NCBI GenBank assembly: GCA_004298385.1
Contig: SCTX01000084.1
Span: 1-62,329, forward strand
Source of the DNA: Betaproteobacteria bacterium
GTDB lineage: Bacteria > Pseudomonadota > Gammaproteobacteria > Burkholderiales > SG8-39
Length of the DNA: 62,329 bases
Reading direction: 5' to 3'
Both the position numbers and the translations under genes were made by a program. Below the pieces are notes generated by a model. The model ran no database searches. It was not told the DNA's origin and was given only the letters and a program-made list of their open reading frames with translations. Each line of letters opens with the position of its first letter. Within the stretch, counting starts at the first letter, position 1. This document shows positions 10,367 to 19,472 of this stretch, one piece after another.

Positions 10367-12157
10367 TCAGTTTTCGCCGCCAATCAGATGCTGCGTCAGC
10401 AGCCGCCATTCCTCGGCCGAGCCGAGCGGCAGCGAGACCAGTTCCGGCTTGAAAAACACGCTCTGCATCGGACCGAAGCGGCTCTTGTGCTTGTCGAGGA
10501 AGCGCTGCGAGTATTTGAGCCAATGCTCGTCGTAGCTGCCTTGGGGGTCGCGCACGACGAGGATGTCGTTGCAGGTGGCGCAGTCGAGGCCTTCCTGCGA
10601 GGCGCGCAGGCTGAAGTCGAGATCGTAGAGATGCCGGCCTTCGAACACGGCCTCGTCGAACCCCAGGCGCAGCGCCGTTTCGCGCCGGGTCGCTAGCAGG
10701 AGCCCGTCCAGCGCCTGCAGTCGTTTCGTCTCGCGTTCCATAACGTCATACAGGGTCACGCCGTAGCCGCCGTCGCCCGTGGGTATGCCGATCTGGCCGG
10801 CGAGGTGCGGGTAGCCGGCAAAATGCCAGGCGCCGCCGGCGAGCTTGCGCGTTCCGGCGATGCCGACGAGGTCGTGGCGGCTCATTCCCCGCAGCAGGCG
10901 CGCGGCGAAATCCGGGCTGAGTATGCTGGCGTCATCATGCGCGAGCAGCACGATATCGTGGCGCGCCTGGCGGAGCGCGCGGTTGTAGCCCTCGGCGTGC
11001 GAGCGCGCGTCGCCGATGACGATGATCTCGTGCGGCACTTCCGCCAGCAGGCGGTGATACATGGCTTCGGCCTGCGCCAAGCGCTGCGCGCTCCGGCTGC
11101 AGATCAGCACCGACATCGGCTGCTTATGTTGCGGCGAAAGCGGCTCGATCGCGGCTGCCCTGCCGTTCGCAAGATCGATGCGCGCGCGGCAGAGCGCCTG
11201 CCGCGCCCGGGTTTCGGCGGAAAGCGGGTACTTCGGCCGCAATTCCAGGCAGCGCGCGAAAGATTGCAGCGCGGATGCGTGCTCCGCCTGCTCCAGGCGG
11301 CAGCAGCCGAGCAGGTAGTGGAGCGCGGGAAGCGCGGGCTCGAGCGCCAGTGCCTGCTCGGTGCTCGCCGCGGCCCGCCCCCAGTCGCCCGCGCCGAACG
11401 CGGCGGAGGCGCGCTGATACAGCGCTTCGACCGGATCCGCCTCGCTGCCGGTGTCGTGCACCGCGCGGCGGGCGGGTAGCGCGGCCTCGTGCCGCGCCTG
11501 CGTCGCTACCGGCTCGCCCAGACCCAGGGTCGCGCGCATCGCCGCATCGGCTTTGGTCTTGAATGCGAACGCGTGCAGTTCCAGCATGGCGAGCGATGGC
11601 GTGAAATAGATTTCGCCAAAACCGTTCGAGCGCAGCGCGCGCAGCAGCGAATCGCGGCTGAACCCGGTCTTATGGGCGTAGAAATCCTGTCCGCTCGCCT
11701 CGATCTCCGGCGCGTAGCCGTAGATCATGTCGTGCGCGGTGATCGGGCCGACATTGGCCTTGTAGATCTCCTGCTCGAGGTCCAACTCGTCTTTAGCCAG
11801 CAGCTTGATCAGCTCGCCGATGTCCGGCACCCGGATCTCGGCGAAACCGTCCGTCTTGAGCAGGTGCAGGAAGCCTTTCAGCACTTTGTCGACGTCATGC
11901 CGGTAATAGTGCTCGAGGTTGTGCGAGCAGTAGACGGCGTCGAAGGAGTTTGCGGCGGCGCTCTCGCGCAAGGCGCGCGCATCGCACACCAGGTCCGCGC
12001 CCACGCGCGGATCGATGTCGAGCAGCAGTTGCTCCCAGTCCCGGAAATGCGGCGGCAGGGCGACCCCTTTGCTGCCGCCACCGACGTTGAGCACCCGCCG
12101 GGCCGCGCCTTTGCCGCCGGGTGGCCGTGTGATCGGATTTTTCAAAACTTCGAACAT
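10367..12157 (-). CDS. Fusion protein: methyltransferase, TPR and glycosyltransferase-like domains
   Basis: This 596-residue protein has three parts. Residues about 20-190 form a class I SAM methyltransferase-like domain (VLNVGGGSKG motif, LLDIDP, SHNLEHYYRHD, typical of Methyltransf_11). Residues about 235-320 look like TPR helices (CCRLEQAEHASALQSFARCL). From about 345 a GT2-like glycosyltransferase begins with MSVLICSRSAQR and contains IVLLAHDDASILSPDF, whose HDD may be the DxD nucleotide-sugar site. Such fusions usually modify surface glycans. It stands alone and antisense between ychF and yebC. Substrate is unknown. Confidence 0.75.
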   Translation of the reverse strand: MFEVLKNPITRPPGGKGAARRVLNVGGGSKGVALPPHFRDWEQLLLDIDPRVGADLVCDARALRESAAANSFDAVYCSHNLEHYYRHDVDKVLKGFLHLLKTDGFAEIRVPDIGELIKLLAKDELDLEQEIYKANVGPITAHDMIYGYAPEIEASGQDFYAHKTGFSRDSLLRALRSNGFGEIYFTPSLAMLELHAFAFKTKADAAMRATLGLGEPVATQARHEAALPARRAVHDTGSEADPVEALYQRASAAFGAGDWGRAAASTEQALALEPALPALHYLLGCCRLEQAEHASALQSFARCLELRPKYPLSAETRARQALCRARIDLANGRAAAIEPLSPQHKQPMSVLICSRSAQRLAQAEAMYHRLLAEVPHEIIVIGDARSHAEGYNRALRQARHDIVLLAHDDASILSPDFAARLLRGMSRHDLVGIAGTRKLAGGAWHFAGYPHLAGQIGIPTGDGGYGVTLYDVMERETKRLQALDGLLLATRRETALRLGFDEAVFEGRHLYDLDFSLRASQEGLDCATCNDILVVRDPQGSYDEHWLKYSQRFLDKHKSRFGPMQSVFFKPELVSLPLGSAEEWRLLTQHLIGGEN

Positions 12158-12323
12158 GGCATACGGCCTGAACAGTTGCGCCTAAAGGCGCAAGTTCGAT
12201 TGGCCGGATTTGCCGACGAGCAGGTGCAGGGGCAGGAGCATGGAATTGTCGGTTATCGAGGGCCGCGGGCGCGGGTGCAATGCTAAAATTATAAACTTCC
12301 TGAGGCTCTTCGAGGCAGCAATC

Positions 12324-13049
12324 ATGGCGGGGCATTCCAAGTGGGCCAACATCAAGCACAAAAAAGCGGTCACGGATGCCAAAAGGGGCAAGATTTTCAC
12401 CCGCTTGATCCGGGAGATCACCGTAGCGGCGCGCATGGGGGGCGCCGATCCCAACATGAACCCGCGCTTGCGCCTGGCGATCGAAAAAGCGCGCGACGTT
12501 AACATGTCCAAGGACAATATCGAGAATGCGATCAGGCGCGGGGCGGGCGCGCTCGAGGGCGCCAACTACGACGAGGTGCGCTACGAAGGCTACGGCATCG
12601 CCGGGGCGGCGGTGATGGTGGATTGTCTCACCGACAACCGCACCCGCACCGTGGCCGACGTGCGCCACGCCTTCGTCAAGAACGGCGGCAACCTCGGCAC
12701 CGATGGCTCGGTGGCGTTTTTGTTCAAGCACTGCGGCCAGTTCGTTTTTGCCCCGGGCACAAGCGAGGACAAGGTGATGGAGGCGGCGCTGGAGGCGGGC
12801 GCCGAGGATGTGCTCACCAACGAAGACGGCTCGGTCGAAGTAATTTGCGCGCCTTTCGATTTTTCCGCGGTAAAGCAGGGCCTGGGAAAAGCGGGCCTGA
12901 AGGCCGAACTGGCCGAAATCACGATGAAGCCCTTGAGCGAAACCGTCATAAGCGGAGATGACGCGGCGCGCATGCAGAAACTGCTTGATGCGCTGGAGGC
13001 GCTCGATGACGTGCAGGAAGTCTATACCACGGCGACGATCGACGGGTAG
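12324..13049 (+). CDS. yebC: YebC/PmpR (TACO1) family regulator
   Basis: This 241-residue protein begins with the invariant [27 protein letters not shown] region and has the [12 protein letters not shown] and NIENAIRRG signatures. The family is annotated as a DNA-binding regulator and, for the mitochondrial and some bacterial members, as a translation factor relieving stalls at proline stretches. ATG at 12324 is the family start; upstream in-frame codons have no similarity. Placement before ruvC is standard. Confidence 0.96.
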   Translation: MAGHSKWANIKHKKAVTDAKRGKIFTRLIREITVAARMGGADPNMNPRLRLAIEKARDVNMSKDNIENAIRRGAGALEGANYDEVRYEGYGIAGAAVMVDCLTDNRTRTVADVRHAFVKNGGNLGTDGSVAFLFKHCGQFVFAPGTSEDKVMEAALEAGAEDVLTNEDGSVEVICAPFDFSAVKQGLGKAGLKAELAEITMKPLSETVISGDDAARMQKLLDALEALDDVQEVYTTATIDG

Positions 13050-13077
13050 ACCGGGCGCGCAAGGCTATAATCATCCG

Positions 13078-13611
13078 ATGGCCGAAACCGCTATTACCAT
13101 ACTTGGCATCGATCCCGGTTTGCGCATAACCGGATTCGGCATCGTCCGCAAGAACGGCAACAAGCTCGCCTATGTCACCAGCGGCTGCATCAAAGCGGCG
13201 GAATCGGACCTGCCCGGGCGGCTCAAGACCATACTGGAGGGCCTGCGCGAGGTGATCCGGGCACATCAGCCGCAGCAAGTCGCGGTCGAAAAGGTGTTCG
13301 TCAACGTCAATCCGCAATCCACGCTGCTGCTCGGCCAGGCGCGCGGCACCGCCATCTGCGCCGCGGTGCTGGAGCGCCTGCCGGTGGCGGAATACACGGC
13401 GCTGCAGGTGAAGCAGGCTGTGGTGGGCAACGGTCATGCCAAAAAGGAACAGGTGCAGGAAATGGTGCGGCGCCTGCTCGGCTTGGCGGGCAATCCCAGC
13501 GCGGATGCGGCCGATGCGCTCGCCTGTGCAATCTGCCATGCGCATGGTGGCCAGGGACTGGGGTCGATCGCAACGGCGGGCTACCGCGTAAAGAGAGGCC
13601 GGCTCGTATGA
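13078..13611 (+). CDS. ruvC: Holliday junction resolvase RuvC
   Basis: RuvC is the dimeric endonuclease that cuts Holliday junctions with RuvAB. The 177-residue product has the RNase H-like fold signature [14 protein letters not shown] and the acidic catalytic set Asp12, Glu71, Asp143 and Asp146. ATG at 13078 gives the family N-terminus. The stop is 25 bases before ruvA, so ruvC-ruvA are probably co-transcribed. Confidence 0.97.
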   Translation: MAETAITILGIDPGLRITGFGIVRKNGNKLAYVTSGCIKAAESDLPGRLKTILEGLREVIRAHQPQQVAVEKVFVNVNPQSTLLLGQARGTAICAAVLERLPVAEYTALQVKQAVVGNGHAKKEQVQEMVRRLLGLAGNPSADAADALACAICHAHGGQGLGSIATAGYRVKRGRLV

Positions 13612-13636
13612 GGCACCCGGTGAAGGAGGCCGCAAA

Positions 13637-14218
13637 ATGATCGGACGTTTGAGCGGGGTGCTGCTGGAAAAAAATCCGCCGCAGGTGATGCTGGAGGTGC
13701 AAGGCCTGGGCTACGAGATCGACGTGCCCATGAGCACCTTTTACAACCTGCCCAACGTGGGCGAACGGGTGACGCTGTTCACGCATTTGATCGTGCGCGA
13801 AGACGCGCATCTGCTCTACGGTTTCGCCAGCGAGGCCGAGCGCAAGGCGTTTCGCCAGTTGCTCAAAATCAGCGGTGTCGGCGCGCGCACCGCGCTGTCG
13901 CTGCTCTCCGGTATGAGCGTCGCCGAGCTGGCGCAGGCAGTGGTAATGCAGGAAGCGGGGCGCCTGACCAAGGTTCCCGGCATCGGCAAAAAGACCGCCG
14001 AGCGGCTGCTGCTCGAGCTCAAAGACAAGCTCGGCGCCGAGCTCACCGCGGGCGCGGCGGTCAACCGCGCCGCTGCGGCGGGGAGCGACGTGCTCAATGC
14101 GCTGCTCTCGCTCGGGTACAACGAGAAAGAGGCGCTCTACGCGCTCAAACATTTACCCGAGGGATTGAGCGTTTCGGAAGGCATCAAGCAAGCCCTCAAA
14201 TCCTTGTCGAAGGGTTGA
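13637..14218 (+). CDS. ruvA: Holliday junction branch migration protein RuvA
   Basis: RuvA tetramers bind the four-way junction and load RuvB. The 193-residue product has an N-terminal OB fold ([12 protein letters not shown]), two helix-hairpin-helix motifs ([16 protein letters not shown] and [14 protein letters not shown]) and a short C-terminal domain III that contacts RuvB. GGAG lies just before the ATG. Unusually, ruvB does not follow directly; two other ORFs intervene. Confidence 0.97.
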   Translation: MIGRLSGVLLEKNPPQVMLEVQGLGYEIDVPMSTFYNLPNVGERVTLFTHLIVREDAHLLYGFASEAERKAFRQLLKISGVGARTALSLLSGMSVAELAQAVVMQEAGRLTKVPGIGKKTAERLLLELKDKLGAELTAGAAVNRAAAAGSDVLNALLSLGYNEKEALYALKHLPEGLSVSEGIKQALKSLSKG

Positions 14219-14219
14219 C

Positions 14220-14603
14220 GTGTCGGAGATTAGTTGCCAATTTTGGCATTTTTACTGGCTCGATTTCTTCCTTCTCGGTGTGATCGACACCACCGATCAG
14301 GCGGTGCGCGCGGCGCAGCGCATCATCGAGTTGTTCCGCGACGACCGTGCGCGCATCGAAAAGCCGGGCCGCGCCGCGGCGTCCGCGCTCAGGCTGCGCC
14401 ATGCCTTCCAGGAAAAGGCGGTGCTGTCTATTCCCGGCGCGGCGAAAAGCGTGGACCTGTCCCAGCCCACCATCGCCGGCGCGCTGGCGCATCTGGCCAA
14501 GCTGGGCATCGTGCGCGAAACCACCGGGCGCAAGCGGCGCAAGCTGTACGTGTACGATGCTTACCTGAGAATTCTAAGTGAAGGGGCGGAGCCGATCCGA
14601 TGA
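14220..14603 (+). CDS. Fic-family C-terminal winged-helix fragment (probable remnant)
   Basis: The 127-residue ORF resembles only the C-terminal end of Fic-domain proteins: a helical region (FYWLDFFLLGVIDTTDQAV) and then a winged helix with SVDLSQPTIAGALAHLAKLG and a basic ETTGRKRRKLYVYD wing. The AMPylation motif HPFxxGNGR is absent. The first dozen codons from the GTG at 14220 show no similarity, so an N-terminal deletion next to ruvA is likely. The frame has no internal stop and overlaps the next gene by ATGA, so it may still make a small DNA-binding protein. Confidence 0.6.
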   Translation: MSEISCQFWHFYWLDFFLLGVIDTTDQAVRAAQRIIELFRDDRARIEKPGRAAASALRLRHAFQEKAVLSIPGAAKSVDLSQPTIAGALAHLAKLGIVRETTGRKRRKLYVYDAYLRILSEGAEPIR

Positions 14604-15874
14604 CCAAGAAGTACCACCGGCTTGTCCTGGTCTATTTCCAGGTTCGGGTCACCGCTTTTGCCGCGCTGTTCGTCGCGATCGGCATGCACATATGGGGACG
14701 GGGCTACGGCGGGCTCGCGTGGGCGCTGCTCGCGCTGCAGTTCCTCGCTTATCCGCACCTGCTTTTCTGGCGCGCGCGCACAGCCCACAACTCGCTCAAA
14801 GCCGAACAGAGTAATTTGCTGCTCGACTCGCTGTTGTTCGGGATCTGGGCTGCCGCACTTGAATTTCCGCTCTGGATCGCGTTTACCCTATTCTTGGGGA
14901 CTTCCCTCAACAATGCGATCAACCGCGGCAGGCGCGGGGTCCTGGGCGCGTTGCTCGCGTTTTCGTCAGGCGCACTTGCGTGGGGGCTCGTCGCCGGGTT
15001 CAAGGTTTCGCCGCAGACCGATCCTGCGGCCGCTGCACTGTGCCTGATAGGCCTGTCCGTCTACGTGATCGGTATTGGCAACATCGTGTTTGCCCAGAAT
15101 CGCAAGTTGCGCGACACGCGCGAGGTCCTGCGCCAGCGCGAGGAGCACTACCGGATCATCACCGAAAATGCGGGAGATCTGATCGCCATGTTGGACGCCG
15201 AGGGGCGCTGGATCTACGCGAATCCGGCGTACCGGCGCCTGCTTCCCGAGGCGGCGCTGGAAGTCGGCGCCGATGCGCTCGCCCATTTGCATCCGGAGGA
15301 CCTGGATGCAACGCGCGCGCTGCTCGAAAAGGCGATTCAAACCGGGGAATCGCAGGAGTTTCTCTATCGAGTGATCGCGACGGACGGCAGGGAGCACGAG
15401 TTCCAGGCCAAGGCCAAGTCTTTTTCGCATGCGGGCGCCCCGCGGACCGTGGTCGTTTCGACCGACGTTAGCGAACTGCGCCAGCGGGACAAGAAGCTCG
15501 CCGTCCAGGCGAATGTGTTCGAGAACATGGCCGAGGCCATGATGATCGTGTCTGCCGAAGGCACCGTATTGTCGGTTAACCGGGCGTTCACGACGGTCAC
15601 GGGGTATGGCGCAGAGGAGGTGTGCGGGAAATCCGAAACCGAGTTTCGCACCGCCCTGCAGCCGCAGGAGTTCTACGATGAAATTCGCGACGCATTGAGG
15701 CGTCAGGGCCACTGGAGCGGCACCTCCTGGTGCCGCCGCAAGGACGCCGGCATCTACCACGAGTGGCGGAACATTTCGGCGATCCGGGATGCCGCCGGGC
15801 GCACGACGCATTACGTCGTTTTTTTTGCGGACGTCTCCCAGTCCACGCACCCGGACCGCGCGCTCGCGCGTTAA
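14600..15874 (+). CDS. Membrane PAS-domain sensor protein without output domain
   Basis: The 424-residue protein starts with about five hydrophobic helices (roughly residues 10-160) in a MASE2-like arrangement. A short linker leads to two PAS domains: about 178-295 (HYRIITENAGDLIAMLDAEG) and about 300-420 (VFENMAEAMMIVSAEG). In homologous architectures a GGDEF, EAL or kinase domain follows; here the protein stops just after the second PAS core (FFADVSQSTHPDRALAR). It may be truncated, or it may signal through a partner. It overlaps the Fic fragment by four bases and lies between ruvA and ruvB. Confidence 0.75.
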   Translation: MTKKYHRLVLVYFQVRVTAFAALFVAIGMHIWGRGYGGLAWALLALQFLAYPHLLFWRARTAHNSLKAEQSNLLLDSLLFGIWAAALEFPLWIAFTLFLGTSLNNAINRGRRGVLGALLAFSSGALAWGLVAGFKVSPQTDPAAAALCLIGLSVYVIGIGNIVFAQNRKLRDTREVLRQREEHYRIITENAGDLIAMLDAEGRWIYANPAYRRLLPEAALEVGADALAHLHPEDLDATRALLEKAIQTGESQEFLYRVIATDGREHEFQAKAKSFSHAGAPRTVVVSTDVSELRQRDKKLAVQANVFENMAEAMMIVSAEGTVLSVNRAFTTVTGYGAEEVCGKSETEFRTALQPQEFYDEIRDALRRQGHWSGTSWCRRKDAGIYHEWRNISAIRDAAGRTTHYVVFFADVSQSTHPDRALAR

Positions 15875-15939
15875 AACGAAATGAGCGAAAAACTCTGGAT
15901 CGCAACAACAGGGGGCCCAGTCCGCGGGTAAAATAGCGC

Positions 15940-16992
15940 ATGGCCATTGAAACCGACCGCCTGATCGCCGCCGATCCCGCCTCGCCGCAGGAAGAGGCGC
16001 TGGAGCGCGCGCTGCGGCCGAAGGCCTTGTCCGAGTACGTCGGCCAGGAGAAGATCCGCGGCCAGCTCGCGATTTTCATCGAGGCGGCGCGCCAGCGCAA
16101 AGAGCCGCTCGATCACGTGCTGCTGTTCGGCCCGCCGGGTCTGGGGAAAACGACACTGGCCCATATCATCGCGCGCGAGATGGGGGTCAATTTGCGCCAC
16201 ACCTCGGGACCGGTGCTGGAACGCCCGGGCGATCTGGCGGCGCTGCTCACCAACCTCGAACCGAACGACGTGCTGTTCATCGACGAGATCCACCGGCTGT
16301 CGCCGGTGGTGGAAGAAATCCTGTATCCGGCGCTGGAAGACTTCCAGCTCGACATCATGATCGGGGAGGGCCCGGCGGCGCGTTCGGTCAAGCTCGATCT
16401 GCCGCCGTTCACTCTGGTGGGGGCCACCACCCGCGCCGGCATGCTTACCAACCCCTTGCGCGACCGCTTCGGCATTGTCGCGCGGCTGGAATTCTACACC
16501 GCGCAGGAACTGCAGCAGATTGTGAGCCGCTCGGCCAGGCTCCTCAAGATCGAGGTCGCGGCCGAGGGTTCGCTCGAAATCGCGCGGCGCGCGCGCGGCA
16601 CGCCGCGCATCGCCAACCGGCTGCTCAGGCGGGTGCGCGACTACGCCGAGGTCAAGGCGAGGAGCGGCGTGAGCCGCGCGGTTGCCGACGCGGCGCTGCA
16701 AATGCTCGACGTGGACGCGCTCGGCCTGGACCTGATGGACAGAAAACTCTTGCTGGCCGTGATCGAAAAGTTCGCCGGCGGACCGGTGGGCGTGGACAAT
16801 CTCGCCCACGCGATCGGGGAGGAGCGCGACACCATCGAGGACGTGATCGAGCCTTTTCTCATTATGCAGGGCTATTTGCAGCGCACGCCGCGCGGGCGCG
16901 TGGCCACGGTATCGGTCTATCGCCATTTCGGCCTGGCGCTGCCGAACCCGAGCGTTAATGGTGATTTGTGGAATGGACCGGGCGAATCCTGA
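15940..16992 (+). CDS. ruvB: Holliday junction branch migration helicase RuvB
   Basis: RuvB is the hexameric AAA+ motor that drives branch migration on RuvA-bound junctions. The 350-residue product has [11 protein letters not shown] at 26-36, Walker A GPPGLGKT at 64-71, Walker B LFIDEIH at 112-118, sensor GATTRAGML and the C-terminal winged helix ([10 protein letters not shown]). It starts 65 bases after the PAS gene. A perfect 11-bp hairpin lies 20 bases after the stop. Confidence 0.98.
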   Translation: MAIETDRLIAADPASPQEEALERALRPKALSEYVGQEKIRGQLAIFIEAARQRKEPLDHVLLFGPPGLGKTTLAHIIAREMGVNLRHTSGPVLERPGDLAALLTNLEPNDVLFIDEIHRLSPVVEEILYPALEDFQLDIMIGEGPAARSVKLDLPPFTLVGATTRAGMLTNPLRDRFGIVARLEFYTAQELQQIVSRSARLLKIEVAAEGSLEIARRARGTPRIANRLLRRVRDYAEVKARSGVSRAVADAALQMLDVDALGLDLMDRKLLLAVIEKFAGGPVGVDNLAHAIGEERDTIEDVIEPFLIMQGYLQRTPRGRVATVSVYRHFGLALPNPSVNGDLWNGPGES

Positions 16993-17011
16993 GGCCGAGT
17001 TGACTAAGAAC

Positions 17012-17037
17012 CCGGTGCAAAACGAATTTTGCACCGG
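17012..17037 (+). repeat. Perfect hairpin after ruvB
   Basis: CCGGTGCAAAA (17012-17022) and TTTTGCACCGG (17027-17037) enclose a CGAA tetraloop. No T tract follows on the + strand. It may be a weak or Rho-assisted terminator or an RNA-processing site. Confidence 0.7.
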
Positions 17038-17053
17038 CAAATATAGCAGAGCA

Positions 17054-17069
17054 AGGGGAGGTATCCCCT
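17054..17069 (+). promoter_or_regulatory. Small hairpin containing the putative ybgC Shine-Dalgarno
   Basis: AGGGGA (17054-17059) pairs with TCCCCT (17064-17069) around a GGTA loop. The purine arm is the only Shine-Dalgarno-like sequence before the ATG at 17079, so the fold could hide it. The pairing is seen; the regulatory role is inference. Confidence 0.4.
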
Positions 17070-17078
17070 CATATTGTA

Positions 17079-17477
<399 letters not shown>

Positions 17478-17503
17478 TTTGGCGGATCTGAAAGGGGCCG
17501 GGG

Positions 17504-17523
17504 GAAAGGGTGGAACCCTTCCC
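17504..17523 (+). repeat. G-run/C-run hairpin upstream of tolQ
   Basis: AAGGGT (17506-17511) and ACCCTT (17515-17520) pair around GGA, extended by GGG and CCC with a bulged A. It resembles the elements upstream of ybgC and ychF. Confidence 0.5.
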
Positions 17524-17572
17524 TTCCCACCCAGGCGTCTTGTTCTAAATCGCTACGCGAGCCGATACAACC

Positions 17573-18259
17573 ATGAACGTAAGCCAGGACCTGTCGATAC
17601 TTTCCTTGATCACCAACGCCAGCGTGCTGGTGCAACTGGTGATGGCGCTGCTGCTGGTGGTCTCGTTCATGAGCTGGCTGTTCATCTTCCGCAAGCTGTT
17701 CGCCATCCGGCAGGCTGTGACCCAGACCGAGAAATTCGAGCGCGACTTCTGGAGCGGCAGCGACATGAACGGCCTGTACCAGAGCGCGGTCAACGACCGC
17801 CATCGCGCCGGGGCGCTCGAGCGCATTTTCGAGGCGGGCTTCCGCGAATTCGCCAAGCTGCGCGCTCAGCGCGGTGCCGACCCGAGCATCCCGGTGGAGG
17901 GGGCGCGCCGCGCGATGCGCGCCACCTATCAGCGCGAGATGGACAACCTGGAGCGGCACCTCGCCTTTCTTGCCTCGGTCGGTTCGGTCAGCCCCTACAT
18001 CGGCCTGTTCGGCACGGTGTGGGGCATCATGAATGCGTTTCGCGGCCTGGCCAACGTCAACCAGGCGACGCTGGCGCATGTGGCGCCCGGTATCGCCGAG
18101 GCCCTGATCGCCACCGCCATCGGCCTGTTCGCCGCGATCCCGGCGGTGATTGCCTACAACCGCTACGCGCACGACATCGACCGCCTGGCGATCCGCTTCG
18201 AGAGCTTCATCGAGGAGTTCTCCAACATCCTGCAGCGCCAGGCTGGCGTGGGCAAGTAG
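17573..18259 (+). CDS. tolQ: Tol-Pal proton channel subunit TolQ
   Basis: TolQ is the inner-membrane five-subunit ring of the TolQR proton-driven motor that energises TolA during outer-membrane constriction. The 228-residue product shows three hydrophobic segments at about 16-40, 135-158 and 170-195, including SPYIGLFGTVWGIMNAF and EALIATAIGLFAAIPAV that line the channel. It is followed by tolR after about ten bases. Confidence 0.96.
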   Translation: MNVSQDLSILSLITNASVLVQLVMALLLVVSFMSWLFIFRKLFAIRQAVTQTEKFERDFWSGSDMNGLYQSAVNDRHRAGALERIFEAGFREFAKLRAQRGADPSIPVEGARRAMRATYQREMDNLERHLAFLASVGSVSPYIGLFGTVWGIMNAFRGLANVNQATLAHVAPGIAEALIATAIGLFAAIPAVIAYNRYAHDIDRLAIRFESFIEEFSNILQRQAGVGK

Positions 18260-18269
18260 GGAAGCGACC

Positions 18270-18686
18270 ATGCCGCGTCCGCGCCGTGCCATGAGCGAGA
18301 TCAACGTCGTGCCCTACATCGACGTAATGCTGGTGCTGCTGGTGATTTTCATGATCACCGCGCCGCTGGTGAATCCCGGCGTGATCGAGCTGCCTACGGT
18401 GGGCAAGTCGTCGCTGCCGCCGGAGCTGCCGCTGGAGGTGGTGATCAAGGCCGATGCATCGCTCGTGTTGCGCGAGAGGAGCAAGACCGCGGCGAGCGAG
18501 CGAGCGGTGTCGACCGCCGAGTTGGTCGCGGCGTTGCAGCAAAAGCAGAAAGCCCGTCCGGACCAGGCGGTGGTGATCGCCGCCGACAAGGACGTGCGCT
18601 ACGAAGCCGTGCTCAAAGTCATGGACGAACTGCAGAAACAGAACGTGCGCAAGGTCGGGCTGCTGGTGAGGCCCGCGCCAAGATGA
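18270..18686 (+). CDS. tolR: Tol-Pal proton channel subunit TolR
   Basis: TolR forms the dimeric plug of the TolQR motor and has one membrane helix with the essential Asp, visible in NVVPYIDVMLVLLVIFMI near the N-terminus, then a periplasmic ExbD-like domain ending in the VMDELQKQNVRKVGLLV helix. ATG at 18270 gives 138 residues, normal for the family. The stop overlaps tolA by four bases (ATGA). Confidence 0.96.
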   Translation: MPRPRRAMSEINVVPYIDVMLVLLVIFMITAPLVNPGVIELPTVGKSSLPPELPLEVVIKADASLVLRERSKTAASERAVSTAELVAALQQKQKARPDQAVVIAADKDVRYEAVLKVMDELQKQNVRKVGLLVRPAPR

Positions 18687-19426
18687 GCGTGGCGGCCAAC
18701 GCGATGCTGTACCAGGAGCCAGGCAAGGTTCCGTCGATCGCACTCGCGCTGCTGGTGCACCTGCTGCTGCTGGTGTTCCTGTTTTTTGGCGTGCGCTGGC
18801 AGAGCAGGCAGCCGGAGGCGGTAATGGTCGAGTTGTGGAATATCCCGCCCGCACCCGTGGTGGAGCAAGTGGTGGCGCAACCCGAGCCCCCGCCCAGACC
18901 TGAAATCAAGCCGGAGCCCAAGCCGGTCGAGAAAACGGTCGAGCCGCACAAGCCCGATATCGCGCTGGAGAAGAAGAAAGAAGTCAAAAAGGAGGCGCCG
19001 AAGAAACCGGAACCCAAGCTCAATCTCGACCGCAGCAAGGATATCCGCGCGCAGTTGGAGCGCGAAACCGCCGCGCTCAGCCAGCAATTGGATAAGGACA
19101 GAATCCTGGACCAGATGCGACGCGAGGCGGCAACCGCGGCTGCAACAGCAGACGCCGCATATATCGGCAAGCTCAAAGGCAAAATCAAGAGCAACATCGT
19201 GCTGCCACCGGACATCCGCGGCAACCCGGAGGCTATCTTCGACGTGGTGCAATTGCCCACCGGCGAAATCATGTCGGTCAAGTTGCGCAAATCGAGCGCT
19301 CACACGGCTTACGACGCGGCGGTGGAGCGCGCCATACTCAAGTCCTCACCCCTGCCCAAGCCCGACAGGCCGGAACAGTTCCAGCGCAGCCTGGAAATCA
19401 AATTCAGGCCGCTGGAGTTAAAGTGA
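18683..19426 (+). CDS. tolA: Tol-Pal membrane-spanning protein TolA
   Basis: TolA links the inner-membrane motor to Pal and TolB. The 247-residue product has one N-terminal helix (ALALLVHLLLLVFLFFGVRW), a Pro/Lys/Glu-rich periplasmic stalk with charged repeats at about 60-150, and a C-terminal TonB-like domain (LPTGEIMSVKLRKSSAHTAYDAAVERAI). The stalk is much shorter than in E. coli, as usual for betaproteobacteria. Confidence 0.93.
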   Translation: MSVAANAMLYQEPGKVPSIALALLVHLLLLVFLFFGVRWQSRQPEAVMVELWNIPPAPVVEQVVAQPEPPPRPEIKPEPKPVEKTVEPHKPDIALEKKKEVKKEAPKKPEPKLNLDRSKDIRAQLERETAALSQQLDKDRILDQMRREAATAAATADAAYIGKLKGKIKSNIVLPPDIRGNPEAIFDVVQLPTGEIMSVKLRKSSAHTAYDAAVERAILKSSPLPKPDRPEQFQRSLEIKFRPLELK

Positions 19427-19472
19427 TCGGCACAGAATGTATAATGCGGCCAGCATTATTTCAGGACGGTTG

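Noticed and set aside
17012-17037. Hairpin after ruvB as a standard intrinsic terminator
   Set aside because: The stem is perfect but no T tract follows on the transcribed strand, so it is listed only as a hairpin.
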